Positions 35,039 to 43,283 of a stretch of 64,000 nt of DNA are shown in pieces (positions within the stretch are counted from its first letter, which is position 1; the number at the start of each line of letters is the position of its first letter). The DNA comes from CBDCFV01 sp965216425 (GTDB lineage Bacteria; Chloroflexota; Dehalococcoidia; Lucifugimonadales; UBA3495): the NCBI GenBank assembly GCA_965216425.1, contig CBDCFV010000006.1:434001-498000 (forward strand), in the 5' to 3' direction. The translations under genes were made by a program, and so were the position numbers. The notes below the pieces were generated by a model that did not search any database, was not told the DNA's origin, and saw nothing but the letters and a program-made list of their open reading frames with translations.

Positions 35039-35422
35039 GTGGTTTCAGCCCAGGATGTACGCAGGCTCTTCGATGATGCCAGAAGCCTGCACAGGTCTGC
35101 CTTAACGATGATGGAACGTGGAGACCTGCGGGACGCCGCAGAAAAGACTTGGGGCGCGGTAAACCGGAGTACCACAGCATTGGTGCTGGCCCGAACAGAC
35201 ATATTGCCGGAACGGTCTCCGGAGGTGAGCAGGGGGTTGATTGAGCTGGCAAGCGACGAACCCCGGTTAACCGAACTGCGACGGTCGTATTTCGACTTAC
35301 AGGGCGTGTTGCATGGGGAGTGTTTTTATTGGGGACTGATGGACAGGCCGCAAGTTATCGAGTCGCAAATCAACGAAGTTGGGGCTTATTTTCAACAAGC
35401 CGAGCAATGGGCCAACGGTTAG
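35039..35422 (+). CDS. PaREP1/HEPN-like small helical protein
   Basis: This 127-aa all-helical protein starts at GTG and has the layout of PaREP1-type HEPN domains: a helix with ARSLHRSALTMMERGDLRDAAEKTW (about residues 14-38), then NRSTTALVLAR, and a C-terminal region with YFDLQGVLHGECFYWG. Such proteins are small helical-bundle partners of nucleotidyltransferases or act alone; their biochemical role is mostly unknown. I see no RxxxxH catalytic motif, so nuclease activity is not implied. The Nudix gene follows after 30 bases on the same strand. Confidence 0.6.
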   Translation: MVSAQDVRRLFDDARSLHRSALTMMERGDLRDAAEKTWGAVNRSTTALVLARTDILPERSPEVSRGLIELASDEPRLTELRRSYFDLQGVLHGECFYWGLMDRPQVIESQINEVGAYFQQAEQWANG

Positions 35423-35452
35423 CCAGTTAGCTTGTATTGACCAGGGGCGCTT

Positions 35453-36220
35453 ATGTCTGAAGTTATCGACGCACGCAAGAATCCCTTCGGCGGGATGGTC
35501 GCCAACCCGGAGAACCTGCCGAATGACCCTGTGGCGTTCCGGGAAAGTTTGCGCCATTCTTTGGAAATCTGGGGGGGCGAGGGGATATTGACGGTTTGGC
35601 TGGAGGTCCCCATCGGCAAGTCGGCCTTGGTGCCGGTGGCCGTGAACGCCGGGTTCAGTTACCACCACGCAGACGAGGACTACGTCATGCTGACCCTGAT
35701 GCTGGTGGAGCACGCTTACATCCCGCCCTACGCCACTCATTACATCGGGGCCGGAGGCGTGGTGCTGAACGACAGCAACGAACTGCTGGTGGTACGGGAG
35801 AAGTACGGTTTCAGAGGGAGGCCGCCCACGTTGAAGCTGCCGGGAGGCGCATTGCGGAAGGGGGAACACTTGATCGAGGCCGTGGAGCGCGAGGTGTTGG
35901 AAGAGACCGGCGTCCATTCCCGCTTCGAGTCGGTGGTCTGCTTCCGCCACTGGCACGGCTACCGTTATGGTAAGTCGGACATCTACTTCGTCTGCCGATT
36001 GAGGCCGTTGAGCAGCGAGATAACCATGCAGACAGAGGAAATCCAGGAATGTCTGTGGATGCCCGTGGGTGAGTTCCTGGAAGAAGAGACGGTCAGCGAG
36101 TTCAACAAGTGGATCGTGAGGGCCGGCTTGGCAAGCCCGGGTATGGTAGCCGCCGAGGTCGAGGGATTCCCGGACGGGGACCTGAGGGAGTTTCTGGTGG
36201 CGAAGGCGCAGACGAGCTAA
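35453..36220 (+). CDS. Nudix hydrolase with N-terminal extension
   Basis: This 255-aa protein contains a complete Nudix box, GALRKGEHLIEAVEREV followed by LEETGV (about residues 138-160), matching Gx5Ex7REUxEExGU. An N-terminal domain of about 100 residues (KNPFGGMVAN, SLEIWGGEGILTVWLEVP) resembles the pre-Nudix domain of NUDT6-like proteins. Nudix enzymes hydrolyse nucleoside diphosphates linked to another moiety; the substrate is not evident here. The ATG is 30 bases after the PaREP1-like gene and probably shares its transcript. No signal peptide is present. Confidence 0.88.
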   Translation: MSEVIDARKNPFGGMVANPENLPNDPVAFRESLRHSLEIWGGEGILTVWLEVPIGKSALVPVAVNAGFSYHHADEDYVMLTLMLVEHAYIPPYATHYIGAGGVVLNDSNELLVVREKYGFRGRPPTLKLPGGALRKGEHLIEAVEREVLEETGVHSRFESVVCFRHWHGYRYGKSDIYFVCRLRPLSSEITMQTEEIQECLWMPVGEFLEEETVSEFNKWIVRAGLASPGMVAAEVEGFPDGDLREFLVAKAQTS

Positions 36221-36243
36221 CCGTTAGCCAGAACCAAGACGGG

Positions 36244-36770
36244 CTACGGCGGGGATCCGGTGAACAAAAGTCTTCCCTCCCATTCACCTTCCAAGCCGTA
36301 GAAGGCGATATTCTCGATGCTTTCCAGGAGTTCACGTGCCGATGCCCGTTCCTGTATCAACAGCAGCCCCGGCATTCTCAGTCCGGCCACCACACGGGCT
36401 TTAGCGAAGTCCAGGGCCTTTTCATTTTCCGGATTGGGTTAAACGGGTCTCGTCTTTCCCGCGAAAGCGGGAATCTACATGACCGTGGTCTATAGCAATC
36501 TTCTCGTGGCAGGACCACATGGATTCCCGCCTGCGCGGGAAAGACGAGAGAATGAAAAGGCCCTGTAGCGAAGTCCGTCATGCTTGAGACGTCCCTAGTT
36601 ATCAAAACCCGGCCGTTGTTCGCGGCCCATTCAAGGATGAGAGGGGCGGGAGTTGCGGCAAGGCCCACATCATGGACGCTGACGATTTCCACCGGCGGCA
36701 AGTCCCTTCTTACTGCGTCTATGATAAACGACTCGATGTTTTCGTCTGCCAGGAAGCTTTCTAACGTCGG
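36244..36770 (-). pseudogene. DUF5615 PIN-like toxin gene, interrupted by a 154-bp element
   Basis: Reading the minus strand, the product would be a PIN-like DUF5615 protein: LADENIES...VSVHDVGL...VLITRDVSSMTDFA, then KARVVAGLRMPGLLLIQ...LLFTGSPP to a TAG at 36244-36246. After MTDFA the gene is interrupted by the element at 36412-36565 plus one copy of a 10-bp duplication. Deleting those 164 bases restores one continuous frame (ATGACGGACTTCGCTA joined to AAGCCC). The gene also has no ATG, GTG or TTG between the TAG stop of the upstream DUF433 gene (36771-36773) and the first conserved residues, so a second defect or a non-standard start is likely. It is the usual toxin partner of DUF433. Confidence 0.88.
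36402..36575. mobile_element. 154-bp MITE, family 1, copy 1, with 10-bp target duplication
   Basis: The element spans 36412-36565 and is flanked by TAGCGAAGTC on both sides (36402-36411 and 36566-36575). Its ends are perfect inverted repeats CAGGGCCTTTTCATT / AATGAAAAGGCCCTG. Two dRS3-like palindromes (36455-36474 and 36523-36542) with adjoining CTCGTCTTT / AAAGACGAG lie inside. No coding capacity. A second 154-bp copy lies at 50869-51022. Confidence 0.93.
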
Positions 36771-37151
36771 CTAATCCCGTGTGCGCGACTTGGCACGAGC
36801 ACGGAGGCGTTCTTGCCAGTCGGTGGGAGTGAATCCTTGGGCTTCCAGTTCGAGCCGCGTTGCTTCGTCACGGCGGCGACAATCCTCCATGTAAATGTCA
36901 AACCTTTCCTTGTGGCGCAGATAATAGCCGATCACCAAGTACACATCACCCAGAGGAAGCAGGAAGTCCTCGGCAATCTGGTCAGGTTTCCGCGAGCGGT
37001 AGATGTAGGCTCCCAAGACCACCTGTAGCGAAACTCGCGTGTCAGACACACGGGCAACTCCGCAGGTGTCCCATTTAATCGGCAGCGGTTCCGGGGAAAA
37101 CTCCAAACTAGTCAAGGGACTTCCTCCGGGGAGGAATTTGTCTCGAGTCAT
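36771..37151 (-). CDS. DUF433-type antitoxin
   Basis: This 126-aa protein matches DUF433, small winged-helix-like DNA-binding proteins that serve as antitoxins for DUF5615 PIN-like toxins. The recognisable part is VARVSDTRVSLQVVLGAYIYRS (about residues 33-54) and DFLLPLGDVYLVIGYYLRHKERFDIY (about 62-87). The ATG at 37151 overlaps the stop of the E2 gene as ATGA, the reason for choosing this start over a TTG five codons upstream. It is therefore translated from the 2-oxoacid dehydrogenase transcript. Its toxin partner is broken by a transposed element, so it is probably an orphan antitoxin. Confidence 0.8.
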   Translation of the reverse strand: MTRDKFLPGGSPLTSLEFSPEPLPIKWDTCGVARVSDTRVSLQVVLGAYIYRSRKPDQIAEDFLLPLGDVYLVIGYYLRHKERFDIYMEDCRRRDEATRLELEAQGFTPTDWQERLRARAKSRTRD

Positions 37152-38332
37152 CTTAACATCCACCAAGGGTCTTCTATGTAGCCCTTTATTGCTTGCAGAA
37201 AATCGGCAGCGGGCGCACCGTCCACGATGCGGTGGTCGAAAGTCAGGCTGAGGAACATCGTTCTCCCGACGACAATCTGTCCATTGCGTACTAAGGGCTT
37301 CTCCGCCACGCGCCCCAAACCCAGGATCGCCACTTGCGGCGGGTTGATGATGGGCGTGAAGCCGTCGACGTCGTAAGCTCCTAAGTTGGTGATGGTGAAG
37401 GTGCCGCCGGTAACGTCTTCGGGGGTAGCCAAGCCTTCGCGGGTCTTGCGGGCCAGCTCCCTTGACTCATTGGCCAGTTGATCAATCCCCTTGGCATCGG
37501 CGTCCCTTATGACTGCGGTTATCAGTCCTTCATCAAGGGAAACGGCGACCCCGATGTTGACCTGCTCCATCAACCGGTATTGGTCCTCTTCCTGGACGGC
37601 GTTCAGCCTTGGATGCTCCTTCAACGCCTTGGCCGCGGCCTTAACCGCCAAGTGGAGCGGGCTGAGATTTGCGCCGTCGGTCTGGCGGTTCAATCCCTCC
37701 CTCAGAGTCATGGCGTCGGTTACGTCGGCTTCGGTAGTAAGGGTCACTTGGGCCATGGTCTGGAGGCTTTGCATCATGCGGGTCGCTATGGTGCGGCGCA
37801 TACCCTGAAGCGGCACGACTTGGGGCGCCGGTTGTGCTTGGGCTTCGATGGCCCGCTCAACGTCGGCGATCAGTATCCTCCCGCTGGGTCCGGTGCCTTG
37901 GACCTCGGACAAATCGATGTCGTTCTGCTGCGCCAAACGACGGGCAGCCGGGACCACTTGGACGTTAAGACGGCCACCGTCCCCGCCACCGGACGCCAAC
38001 CCAGTTCTTGCCGCGGGTTGAGAGGGTGGGGCAGCGATTGCCGTGCCGGGGGAGGGCGACAATGGAGCGGTTTCCGGGCGGGGGACATCCTCACCCGGTG
38101 CCGCTATCACCGCCAGAACCGTCCTGATGGGAACGGTAGCCCCTTCAGGAACGAGAATGTGCGCTACGATACCCGAGGCGATAGACTCCATCTCGGTTTC
38201 CAGCTTGGCGGTCTCGACGGCCACCAGCAACTCGCCCTCTTCAATGGAGTCGCCCTCCTGCTTCAACCACTTGACGATGGTGCCCTCGGCCATCTCCATG
38301 CCCCACTGGGGCAACAATACGTTGGTGGCCAT
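37148..38332 (-). CDS. pdhC: Dihydrolipoamide acyltransferase, E2 of a 2-oxoacid dehydrogenase complex
   Basis: This 394-aa E2 protein transfers the acyl group from lipoamide to CoA. The lipoyl domain (residues 1-78) has the target lysine in VETAKLETEME. A linker rich in Ala/Pro is followed by the E3/E1-binding domain (PAARRLAQQNDIDLSEV, about 130-165). The catalytic domain ends with LTFDHRIVDGAPAADF, carrying the HxxxDG motif. The start ATG has AGGAGGACCGC upstream. It is the third gene of the E1alpha, E1beta, E2 operon. No E3 gene is encoded here, so a shared dihydrolipoamide dehydrogenase elsewhere is expected. The oxoacid (pyruvate, branched-chain or acetoin) cannot be fixed by sequence alone. 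Confidence 0.92.
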   Translation of the reverse strand: MATNVLLPQWGMEMAEGTIVKWLKQEGDSIEEGELLVAVETAKLETEMESIASGIVAHILVPEGATVPIRTVLAVIAAPGEDVPRPETAPLSPSPGTAIAAPPSQPAARTGLASGGGDGGRLNVQVVPAARRLAQQNDIDLSEVQGTGPSGRILIADVERAIEAQAQPAPQVVPLQGMRRTIATRMMQSLQTMAQVTLTTEADVTDAMTLREGLNRQTDGANLSPLHLAVKAAAKALKEHPRLNAVQEEDQYRLMEQVNIGVAVSLDEGLITAVIRDADAKGIDQLANESRELARKTREGLATPEDVTGGTFTITNLGAYDVDGFTPIINPPQVAILGLGRVAEKPLVRNGQIVVGRTMFLSLTFDHRIVDGAPAADFLQAIKGYIEDPWWMLR

Positions 38333-38412
38333 GCGGTCCTCCTGACACCGGGTTGTGGCTTGTGGGTAGCGTCCCGTTTCAGGCGGTCTGTCCAACCGCG
38401 ACGATACGGTGG

Positions 38413-38432
38413 ATTCCCGCCTTCACGGGAAT
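38413..38432. repeat. dRS3-like palindrome copy
   Basis: ATTCCC-GCCTTCAC-GGGAAT followed by GACG matches the dispersed pattern exactly at both hexamers. It lies in the 204-base gap between the E2 and E1beta genes. Confidence 0.8.
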
Positions 38433-38462
38433 GACGATGGCGTTGGGGAATTGAACCACCTA

Positions 38463-38496
38463 AATTACAACGCTACCGTAATTACAACGCTACCGT
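38463..38496. repeat. Perfect 17-bp direct repeat (two copies)
   Basis: AATTACAACGCTACCGT occurs twice head to tail at 38463-38479 and 38480-38496, in the gap upstream of the E2 gene. It could be a paired operator or a replication slip; nothing in the window decides. Confidence 0.75.
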
Positions 38497-38536
38497 GGTT
38501 TGCTTCGTTTCCTGCTAGTCCCTCTTTCCTGGAGGT

Positions 38537-39517
38537 CTACTCCAGTGTGGCCTTGGCGGCTTGGGCGATGGTCTCGGCCGTGGGGTAACACAGGGGTTCC
38601 AGCGCCGTGCTGAAGGGGATGTGCACGTTGGCCGCGCCCAGCCGTTGCACCGGGGCTTGCAACGACCAGAAGCCCTCCATAGCCACCAAGGCGGCAATCT
38701 CGCTGGCCGCGCTACAGGTCTTGTGGGCCATGTCCACAGTTACCAGCCTGCCCGTCTTGGACACCGACCCCAAGATGGTCTCAATGTCCAACGGCACCAA
38801 GGTGCGAGGGTCGATTACTTCGGCGGAGATCCCATCCTGGGAAAGGGCCTCGGCAGCCTGCAACGCCAAGCCCACCATACCGCCGATGGCAACGATAGTG
38901 ACGTCGGTCCCCTCTCGTTTGACGTCGGCCACGCCAAAGGGGATGGCGTAATCCTCTTCAGGCACATGGGCGCGAGCCCCGAGGATGGTCCGGTCTTCGC
39001 AGAAAATAACCGGGTCGTCTTCGCGGATGGCGGTTTTCATCAGCCCTTTGCCATCGTAGGCGTTGCTAGCGAACACGACCTTGAATCCAGGAATGTGCAT
39101 GAAGATGGGGTAGGAGCGGTCAGAGTGGTGGGCCGCCATGCTGCCGCCGTAATACATGGATGACCGGTAGACAATCGGCAGATTGACCTGCCCGCCGAAC
39201 ATGTAGCGCATCTTGGCGGCTTGGCTTACCAGCGAGTCCATGGCTACCCACATGAAACAGAATGCGCTTTCGACGATTGGCCGCATACCCACCGCCGCCG
39301 CTCCAACCGCCGCGCCCATAAAGGCGTTCTCGGAAAGAGGGCAATCTCGCACTCGTTCCATGCCGAACTCCGCGGCCAAGCCGGCGGACGCGCCGTAAAC
39401 GCCTGCCTGGATGTCCTCTCCCATGATGAACACTCGTTCATCCCGCCGCATCTCCTCCCGCATGGCTTCATTCAAGGCTTGGGTTAACGTTATGTCACGG
39501 GTCTGCGTTTGAGTCAT
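38537..39517 (-). CDS. pdhB: 2-oxoacid dehydrogenase E1 beta subunit
   Basis: This 326-aa protein is the beta subunit of a thiamine-diphosphate-dependent E1 (pyruvate dehydrogenase/acetoin dehydrogenase type). It begins ITLTQALNEAMREEMRRDE, typical of the family, with GEDI near residue 33 containing the catalytic region glutamate. FMWVAMDSLVSQAAKMRYMFGGQ and SDRSYPIFMHIPG cover the substrate side. The C-terminal transketolase domain has DPRTLVPLD. The size is typical. The E1alpha gene ends 51 bases upstream. GAGG-type bases precede the ATG. Confidence 0.93.
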   Translation of the reverse strand: MTQTQTRDITLTQALNEAMREEMRRDERVFIMGEDIQAGVYGASAGLAAEFGMERVRDCPLSENAFMGAAVGAAAVGMRPIVESAFCFMWVAMDSLVSQAAKMRYMFGGQVNLPIVYRSSMYYGGSMAAHHSDRSYPIFMHIPGFKVVFASNAYDGKGLMKTAIREDDPVIFCEDRTILGARAHVPEEDYAIPFGVADVKREGTDVTIVAIGGMVGLALQAAEALSQDGISAEVIDPRTLVPLDIETILGSVSKTGRLVTVDMAHKTCSAASEIAALVAMEGFWSLQAPVQRLGAANVHIPFSTALEPLCYPTAETIAQAAKATLE

Positions 39518-39568
39518 GGCTTACCTCCTCGGAGTTGGCGACTCTTGGCTGGATAGCATAACGATCGC

Positions 39569-40558
39569 TTATTTCAGCGGGATGGGGTTGGCGTACATGT
39601 CCTCGAACAGGGCTTCAGGCTCAGGGTAAGGGCTTTGCCGGGCGAACTCCACCGCGTCGTCGATCTCGGCCAGGACTTCCGCTTCCATGGCATCAATCTC
39701 TTCCGTGGTGGCGATGCCTTGGGCGAGCAGGCGTTCCTTGTGGATGTTGATGGGATCACGCTGCTTCCACTGCTCGACCTCTTCATCCTCCCGGTATGCG
39801 GCACGAACGATGCGGCCCAACCCCAGGGAGTGGTCGTAGTAGCGGTAGGTGCGACCTTCGATAAGAGACGGGCCCTGACCGGACCTGGCCCTAGCGACGG
39901 CCACCGAGACCGCCTCATACATGGCCATGACATCCTGACCGTCCACCAGCACGCCGGGGATGTTGTAGGCGACTGACCGGTCTGAAATATTGTCGGAGGC
40001 AACCATTTTCTTGAAACTACTGGACACAGCGTACTGGTTGTTTTCGCACAGGAAGACGACGGGCAGTTTCCAGATGGCAGCCAGGTTGACCGACTCGTGG
40101 AAAGCGCCCTCGTTGCTGGCGCCGTCGCCGAAGAAGGGCACGGCGACCCTGTCGTTGCCTTGCAGCATACTGCCCAAGGCCGCTCCGACGGCGGTCGGGA
40201 TGGATGATCCCAAGATTCCCGATTCCCCCAAGATACCGATACTGAAGTCAGCCAAGTGCATGGAGCCGCCTTTGCCCTTGCAATAGCCCGTGCTCTTTCC
40301 CAGCAGCTCCGCCATCGCCTTTTTCACGTCGCCCCCTTTGGCTATTGGATGCCCGTGGGACCGATGGTTGCCGGTGATCCAGTCGTCGTCGCGCAGGGCC
40401 AGACACGCGCCGACGGCGACGGCTTCTTCGCCGATGTAAGAGTGGGCGGCACCGACTATCTCACCTCGCTCGACAAGTTGAATGACCCGCTCCTCGAACA
40501 AGCGGATACGTATCATGCGACGGAGCATTTCCATCAATAACGTTTTGTCCTCTAGCAT
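39569..40558 (-). CDS. pdhA: 2-oxoacid dehydrogenase E1 alpha subunit
   Basis: This 329-aa protein is the thiamine-diphosphate-binding alpha subunit of E1. The ThDP motif GDGASNEGAFHESVNLA, ending in NNQYAVSS, runs from about residue 165 to 200 (GDG...NN pattern). GNHRSHGHPIAKG and YIGEEAVAVGACLAL are also family signatures. The start is the ATG at 40558, behind AAGGAGAGTGCC; an upstream in-frame extension of about 60 residues has no family resemblance. It is the first gene of the operon. The three genes E1alpha, E1beta and E2 give an oxidative decarboxylation complex feeding acyl-CoA to central metabolism. Confidence 0.94.
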   Translation of the reverse strand: MLEDKTLLMEMLRRMIRIRLFEERVIQLVERGEIVGAAHSYIGEEAVAVGACLALRDDDWITGNHRSHGHPIAKGGDVKKAMAELLGKSTGYCKGKGGSMHLADFSIGILGESGILGSSIPTAVGAALGSMLQGNDRVAVPFFGDGASNEGAFHESVNLAAIWKLPVVFLCENNQYAVSSSFKKMVASDNISDRSVAYNIPGVLVDGQDVMAMYEAVSVAVARARSGQGPSLIEGRTYRYYDHSLGLGRIVRAAYREDEEVEQWKQRDPINIHKERLLAQGIATTEEIDAMEAEVLAEIDDAVEFARQSPYPEPEALFEDMYANPIPLK

Positions 40559-41138
40559 GGCACTCTCCTTTTCACCGGCTTGGGGCCGGGGCTTTGGGTA
40601 GGATGTACATCTATCCAAACTGGAGTTGCGCTGGGTGCGGCCATTATAGCTTACGCCAAGGGAGAATCGGGATATCCCTTGGTACAAGAGGGCCGCAAGT
40701 GGTGGGGAATTCTTGTGATGCTGACCTTCAAACATCGCACATGGCGGGAGCCTTATGCCATTGGATACAATATGTTCATTCCGCTGCGATAGCAGACTTT
40801 AATTTAGAAGGGGCGCCATATCGATGGATGTGTATATAGCCGGCACCAACCCCGGGAAAACGTCCAGCAAAGTCCATTACTTGGACCCACAGTACATTTG
40901 CCAGTTCGGGCAACAGATCCAAGCCTTGGGCGAGGGCGCCTTCGAGACGTATCCAGAGTTGTGTGAAGAAGACATCACCCCAATGGGCGGGTTGTGCTGG
41001 CTTTGCCGGAAAAATTACGAGAATGTTTTAAGAGGAATGCCGAAGAGCAGCGGGGTTTAGGGGTTTTGAGACTTTGGGGTATGAGTATCCCACCTTGGGG
41101 CAACGCTGTTCAGTTACCTGTAACTGAGTACACAGTCA
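40559..41138. other. 580-base gap with one doubtful small gene
   Basis: The part upstream of E1alpha presumably carries its promoter. The remainder holds a possible 78-codon gene (40824-41060), listed separately. No repeats or RNA genes were recognised. Confidence 0.5.
40824..41060 (+). CDS. Possible small cysteine-containing protein
   Basis: This possible 78-aa protein has four cysteines, two of them in a CWLC pair near the C-terminus (about residues 58-61), and an acidic middle. The residue composition is protein-like. GAAGGGG lies about 10 bases before the ATG. I do not recognise a family. It could be a fragment of a zinc-ribbon protein or chance. Minus-strand neighbours on both sides mean that it would be an isolated gene. 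Confidence 0.35.
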   Translation: MDVYIAGTNPGKTSSKVHYLDPQYICQFGQQIQALGEGAFETYPELCEEDITPMGGLCWLCRKNYENVLRGMPKSSGV

Positions 41139-41539
41139 CTACGGGTTCGAAACTTCCGGCAACTGATTCAAGACCTGCTGGTGAAACTCCTCGATGCGCC
41201 GCAGCGCGTCTTTCCGGTCAATGGACTGTGCTGCTGAGATGACCCTGTCGTCGTAGCGCATCCGGCCTGCGAAGGGATTGTACTCAGTGAGAGGAAGAAG
41301 TGGTGTTACCACTATGCCTGAACTGTCGAGGATTTCCAGCAGTCTTTCAAGGTCGTGAATGAAGGGGTATTCCTTTCCGAGAAGGGCAATCCAAGCCTTG
41401 CACAATTTCTCCGCCGCTTGCTGAACATGGAAGCCGAATATCTCATCGGCGAATACTTCCGAGTCGAACATGCCGCGGATAGCCGACAGGTCTCGCGTCG
41501 CGGCTCCGAAAAGTGTGCGCGCTGGTTAACGTCGCTCAT
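41139..41539 (-). pseudogene. HEPN-domain toxin, frameshifted near its start
   Basis: From 41471 downstream the frame encodes a HEPN-domain protein (FHVQQAAEKLCKAWIALLG, then PFIHDLERLLEIL), the partner of minimal nucleotidyltransferases. The natural start appears to be the ATG at 41539 (MSDVNQ), which overlaps the nucleotidyltransferase gene by 14 bases. That reading frame departs from the HEPN frame right after MSDVNQ. Conserved residues RTLFGAATRDLSAIRG lie in the HEPN frame upstream of the first in-frame ATG, so a net one-base loss near 41516-41522, in a CG-rich run, fits best. Either the gene is inactivated, or it is a sequencing error, or a shortened product begins at 41471. Confidence 0.75.
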
Positions 41540-41861
41540 ATATTGTCCTTCCCTCCCGTAGCGCCCGCGCCAGGACGTTATTGAGCGAGTCCTTCCAGTA
41601 TTCAGCCTCTTCCAGGGTGTATACCAGGATATCCTTGGGTATACCAAGACCCCAAAGCGCCCGGTAGACGCGAACTTCTTCACCGTGCTTCGTCCTGCCG
41701 TCATCGAATGGCTCGGCTTCCAGGACAATCAGATCTACGTCGGAATGTTCATGCGCATCGCCCCTCGCTTGGGAGCCGAACAATATGATCCGCTCAGGGG
41801 CCACTTCCGCCACAATTCTGTCCACTATCTCCTGTACCAGTTCTTCCGTAACAACAGGCAT
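41526..41861 (-). CDS. Minimal nucleotidyltransferase (MNT) antitoxin
   Basis: This 111-aa protein is a minimal nucleotidyltransferase. The signature GSQARGDAHEHSDVDLIV (about residues 29-46) contains GS and the DxD metal-binding pair. Such proteins pair with HEPN-domain toxins and can neutralise them by modification with AMP. The cognate HEPN gene overlaps its 3' end by 14 bases, the usual module layout. A GGAG lies almost against the ATG, giving a poor ribosome site. Because the HEPN partner appears frameshifted, the module may be inactive. Confidence 0.85.
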   Translation of the reverse strand: MPVVTEELVQEIVDRIVAEVAPERIILFGSQARGDAHEHSDVDLIVLEAEPFDDGRTKHGEEVRVYRALWGLGIPKDILVYTLEEAEYWKDSLNNVLARALREGRTIYERR

Positions 41862-41974
41862 CTCCCTGATTCCTCAAGACGACGGCCAGTTGAGCATTCA
41901 ACCTAATCGTTGCCGACAGTCGTGTGCTATAGAAAAGACATCTGTATCCTATGGTTACACCGGGGTCGCAACAG

Positions 41975-43081
41975 CTAGGATGTGAAGATGTCGAGGGGCA
42001 GGAACGCCGATACCAGGAAGTTGGGCACATCCACTATCTGGCTTAATTTCAAGTCCACCGCGACGCTGCAAATGCAGTAGGCTTGCTCCCTAGACCAGCC
42101 GCGCTCCATGAGCAGGTCGATCATGTTCAGGAGAGCGTTGCGGGCGGCCAGCGTGGCGTTTTCGGACTCGTTGACGCCGTCGGCGATACACATACCGGTG
42201 GTAGCGAGGAACCGGCGAGGTGCGGCCATTTCCGGGGTCGTAAAGTAGTCGTCGCGCTCGAACATCGGGCCTCGAATATTGCGCCTTGCCGCCTCTCCCT
42301 TGCGAACCTGGAAACTGACGTGGAGGGTGCAGTCCATTTCAATGGCGGTGCCGCAGCACTCGGAGTCGCCTTGGGCGAAGTGAGCGTCGCCAGCAGAGAA
42401 GAGGGCGCCCTCGGTGTAGACAGGCAGGAGCAGCCGCGTTCCTGCGGTAAGCTGCTTGATGTCCACGTTGCCGCCGTGTTCGCGGGGCGGGACGGTGCGT
42501 AGACCCTCTGATGCCAAGGGTTCATACGAGGGCACGGCCCCGCTGGGCTCCGGTCCCAAAACCGCGCCGCCACGACGCAGCAACTCGTCCTCTCGCAGCA
42601 ATATTTCCTGCCGCAGCGTCCGGGAGGGGGCTACCCCGATGGTACCCATGAAAGACGCCCCGGGGACGCGCACACCGGGGAGGTCAGCTGCCTCGGCGTA
42701 GTCGCCGTGGATGTCCCAGTGGACCACGTAGGGGTCCAGGTAGACGTCCCGGAGGAACCCGAAGCCGGGGATGATGGTGGTGAAGCCCCAGCTTGCCGGT
42801 TCAATGCCCAGGATGTTTACCTCCAGCAGGTCTCCAGGCTCGGCGCCCTGGACGTAGACCGGGCCGGTGAGGGGATGGACCAAGTTGAGATTTACGTTTC
42901 TCAGGTCTTCGGCTTTGGAGTTGGGAGTGACCTCCCCATCCAGTGCGTTCCTGGTCTGCATGACAACTTCTTCGCCCGGCTCGGCCTCCACGGCGGGAGG
43001 AATGTCGGGGTGCCAACGGTTGTGGCCTTTTGTTGGCTCGTCGGCGCAACGCTTTGAGTAATCTATCTCAATGCTTTTCAA
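41975..43081 (-). CDS. Acetamidase/formamidase family protein
   Basis: This 368-aa protein belongs to the FmdA/AmdA family, which hydrolyses formamide or short amides to ammonia and the acid. Family features include NALDGEV near residue 46, HPLTGPVYVQGAEPGDLLEV (about 70-89), GFGFLRDVY, and the metal/substrate region SAGDAHFAQGDSECCGTAIEMD (about 232-253), which holds conserved Asp/His/Glu/Cys residues. The start is a TTG at 43081 with AAGGAGAG six bases upstream, a clear case where the ribosome site decides. It is divergent from the SelA-like gene, with about 200 bases between, and the two could share a control region. Confidence 0.88.
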   Translation of the reverse strand: MKSIEIDYSKRCADEPTKGHNRWHPDIPPAVEAEPGEEVVMQTRNALDGEVTPNSKAEDLRNVNLNLVHPLTGPVYVQGAEPGDLLEVNILGIEPASWGFTTIIPGFGFLRDVYLDPYVVHWDIHGDYAEAADLPGVRVPGASFMGTIGVAPSRTLRQEILLREDELLRRGGAVLGPEPSGAVPSYEPLASEGLRTVPPREHGGNVDIKQLTAGTRLLLPVYTEGALFSAGDAHFAQGDSECCGTAIEMDCTLHVSFQVRKGEAARRNIRGPMFERDDYFTTPEMAAPRRFLATTGMCIADGVNESENATLAARNALLNMIDLLMERGWSREQAYCICSVAVDLKLSQIVDVPNFLVSAFLPLDIFTS

Positions 43082-43283
43082 GTCACTCTCCTTAACCCAG
43101 GGATACGGCGGGCATCCGCATTATAGCCCACTGCGGGCGGGGACGGCAGTGGCATGGCAGCGCCGCCCTGAGCCAGCGGTCTGCCTTTCGCTAGACACAA
43201 AGGTTAGCGGTGGATATGATACTGGACGGAATCATCCTGCGCCGTCCGGCAAAGGGCCGAGACCGGGCATGAAGGAGGGCATC

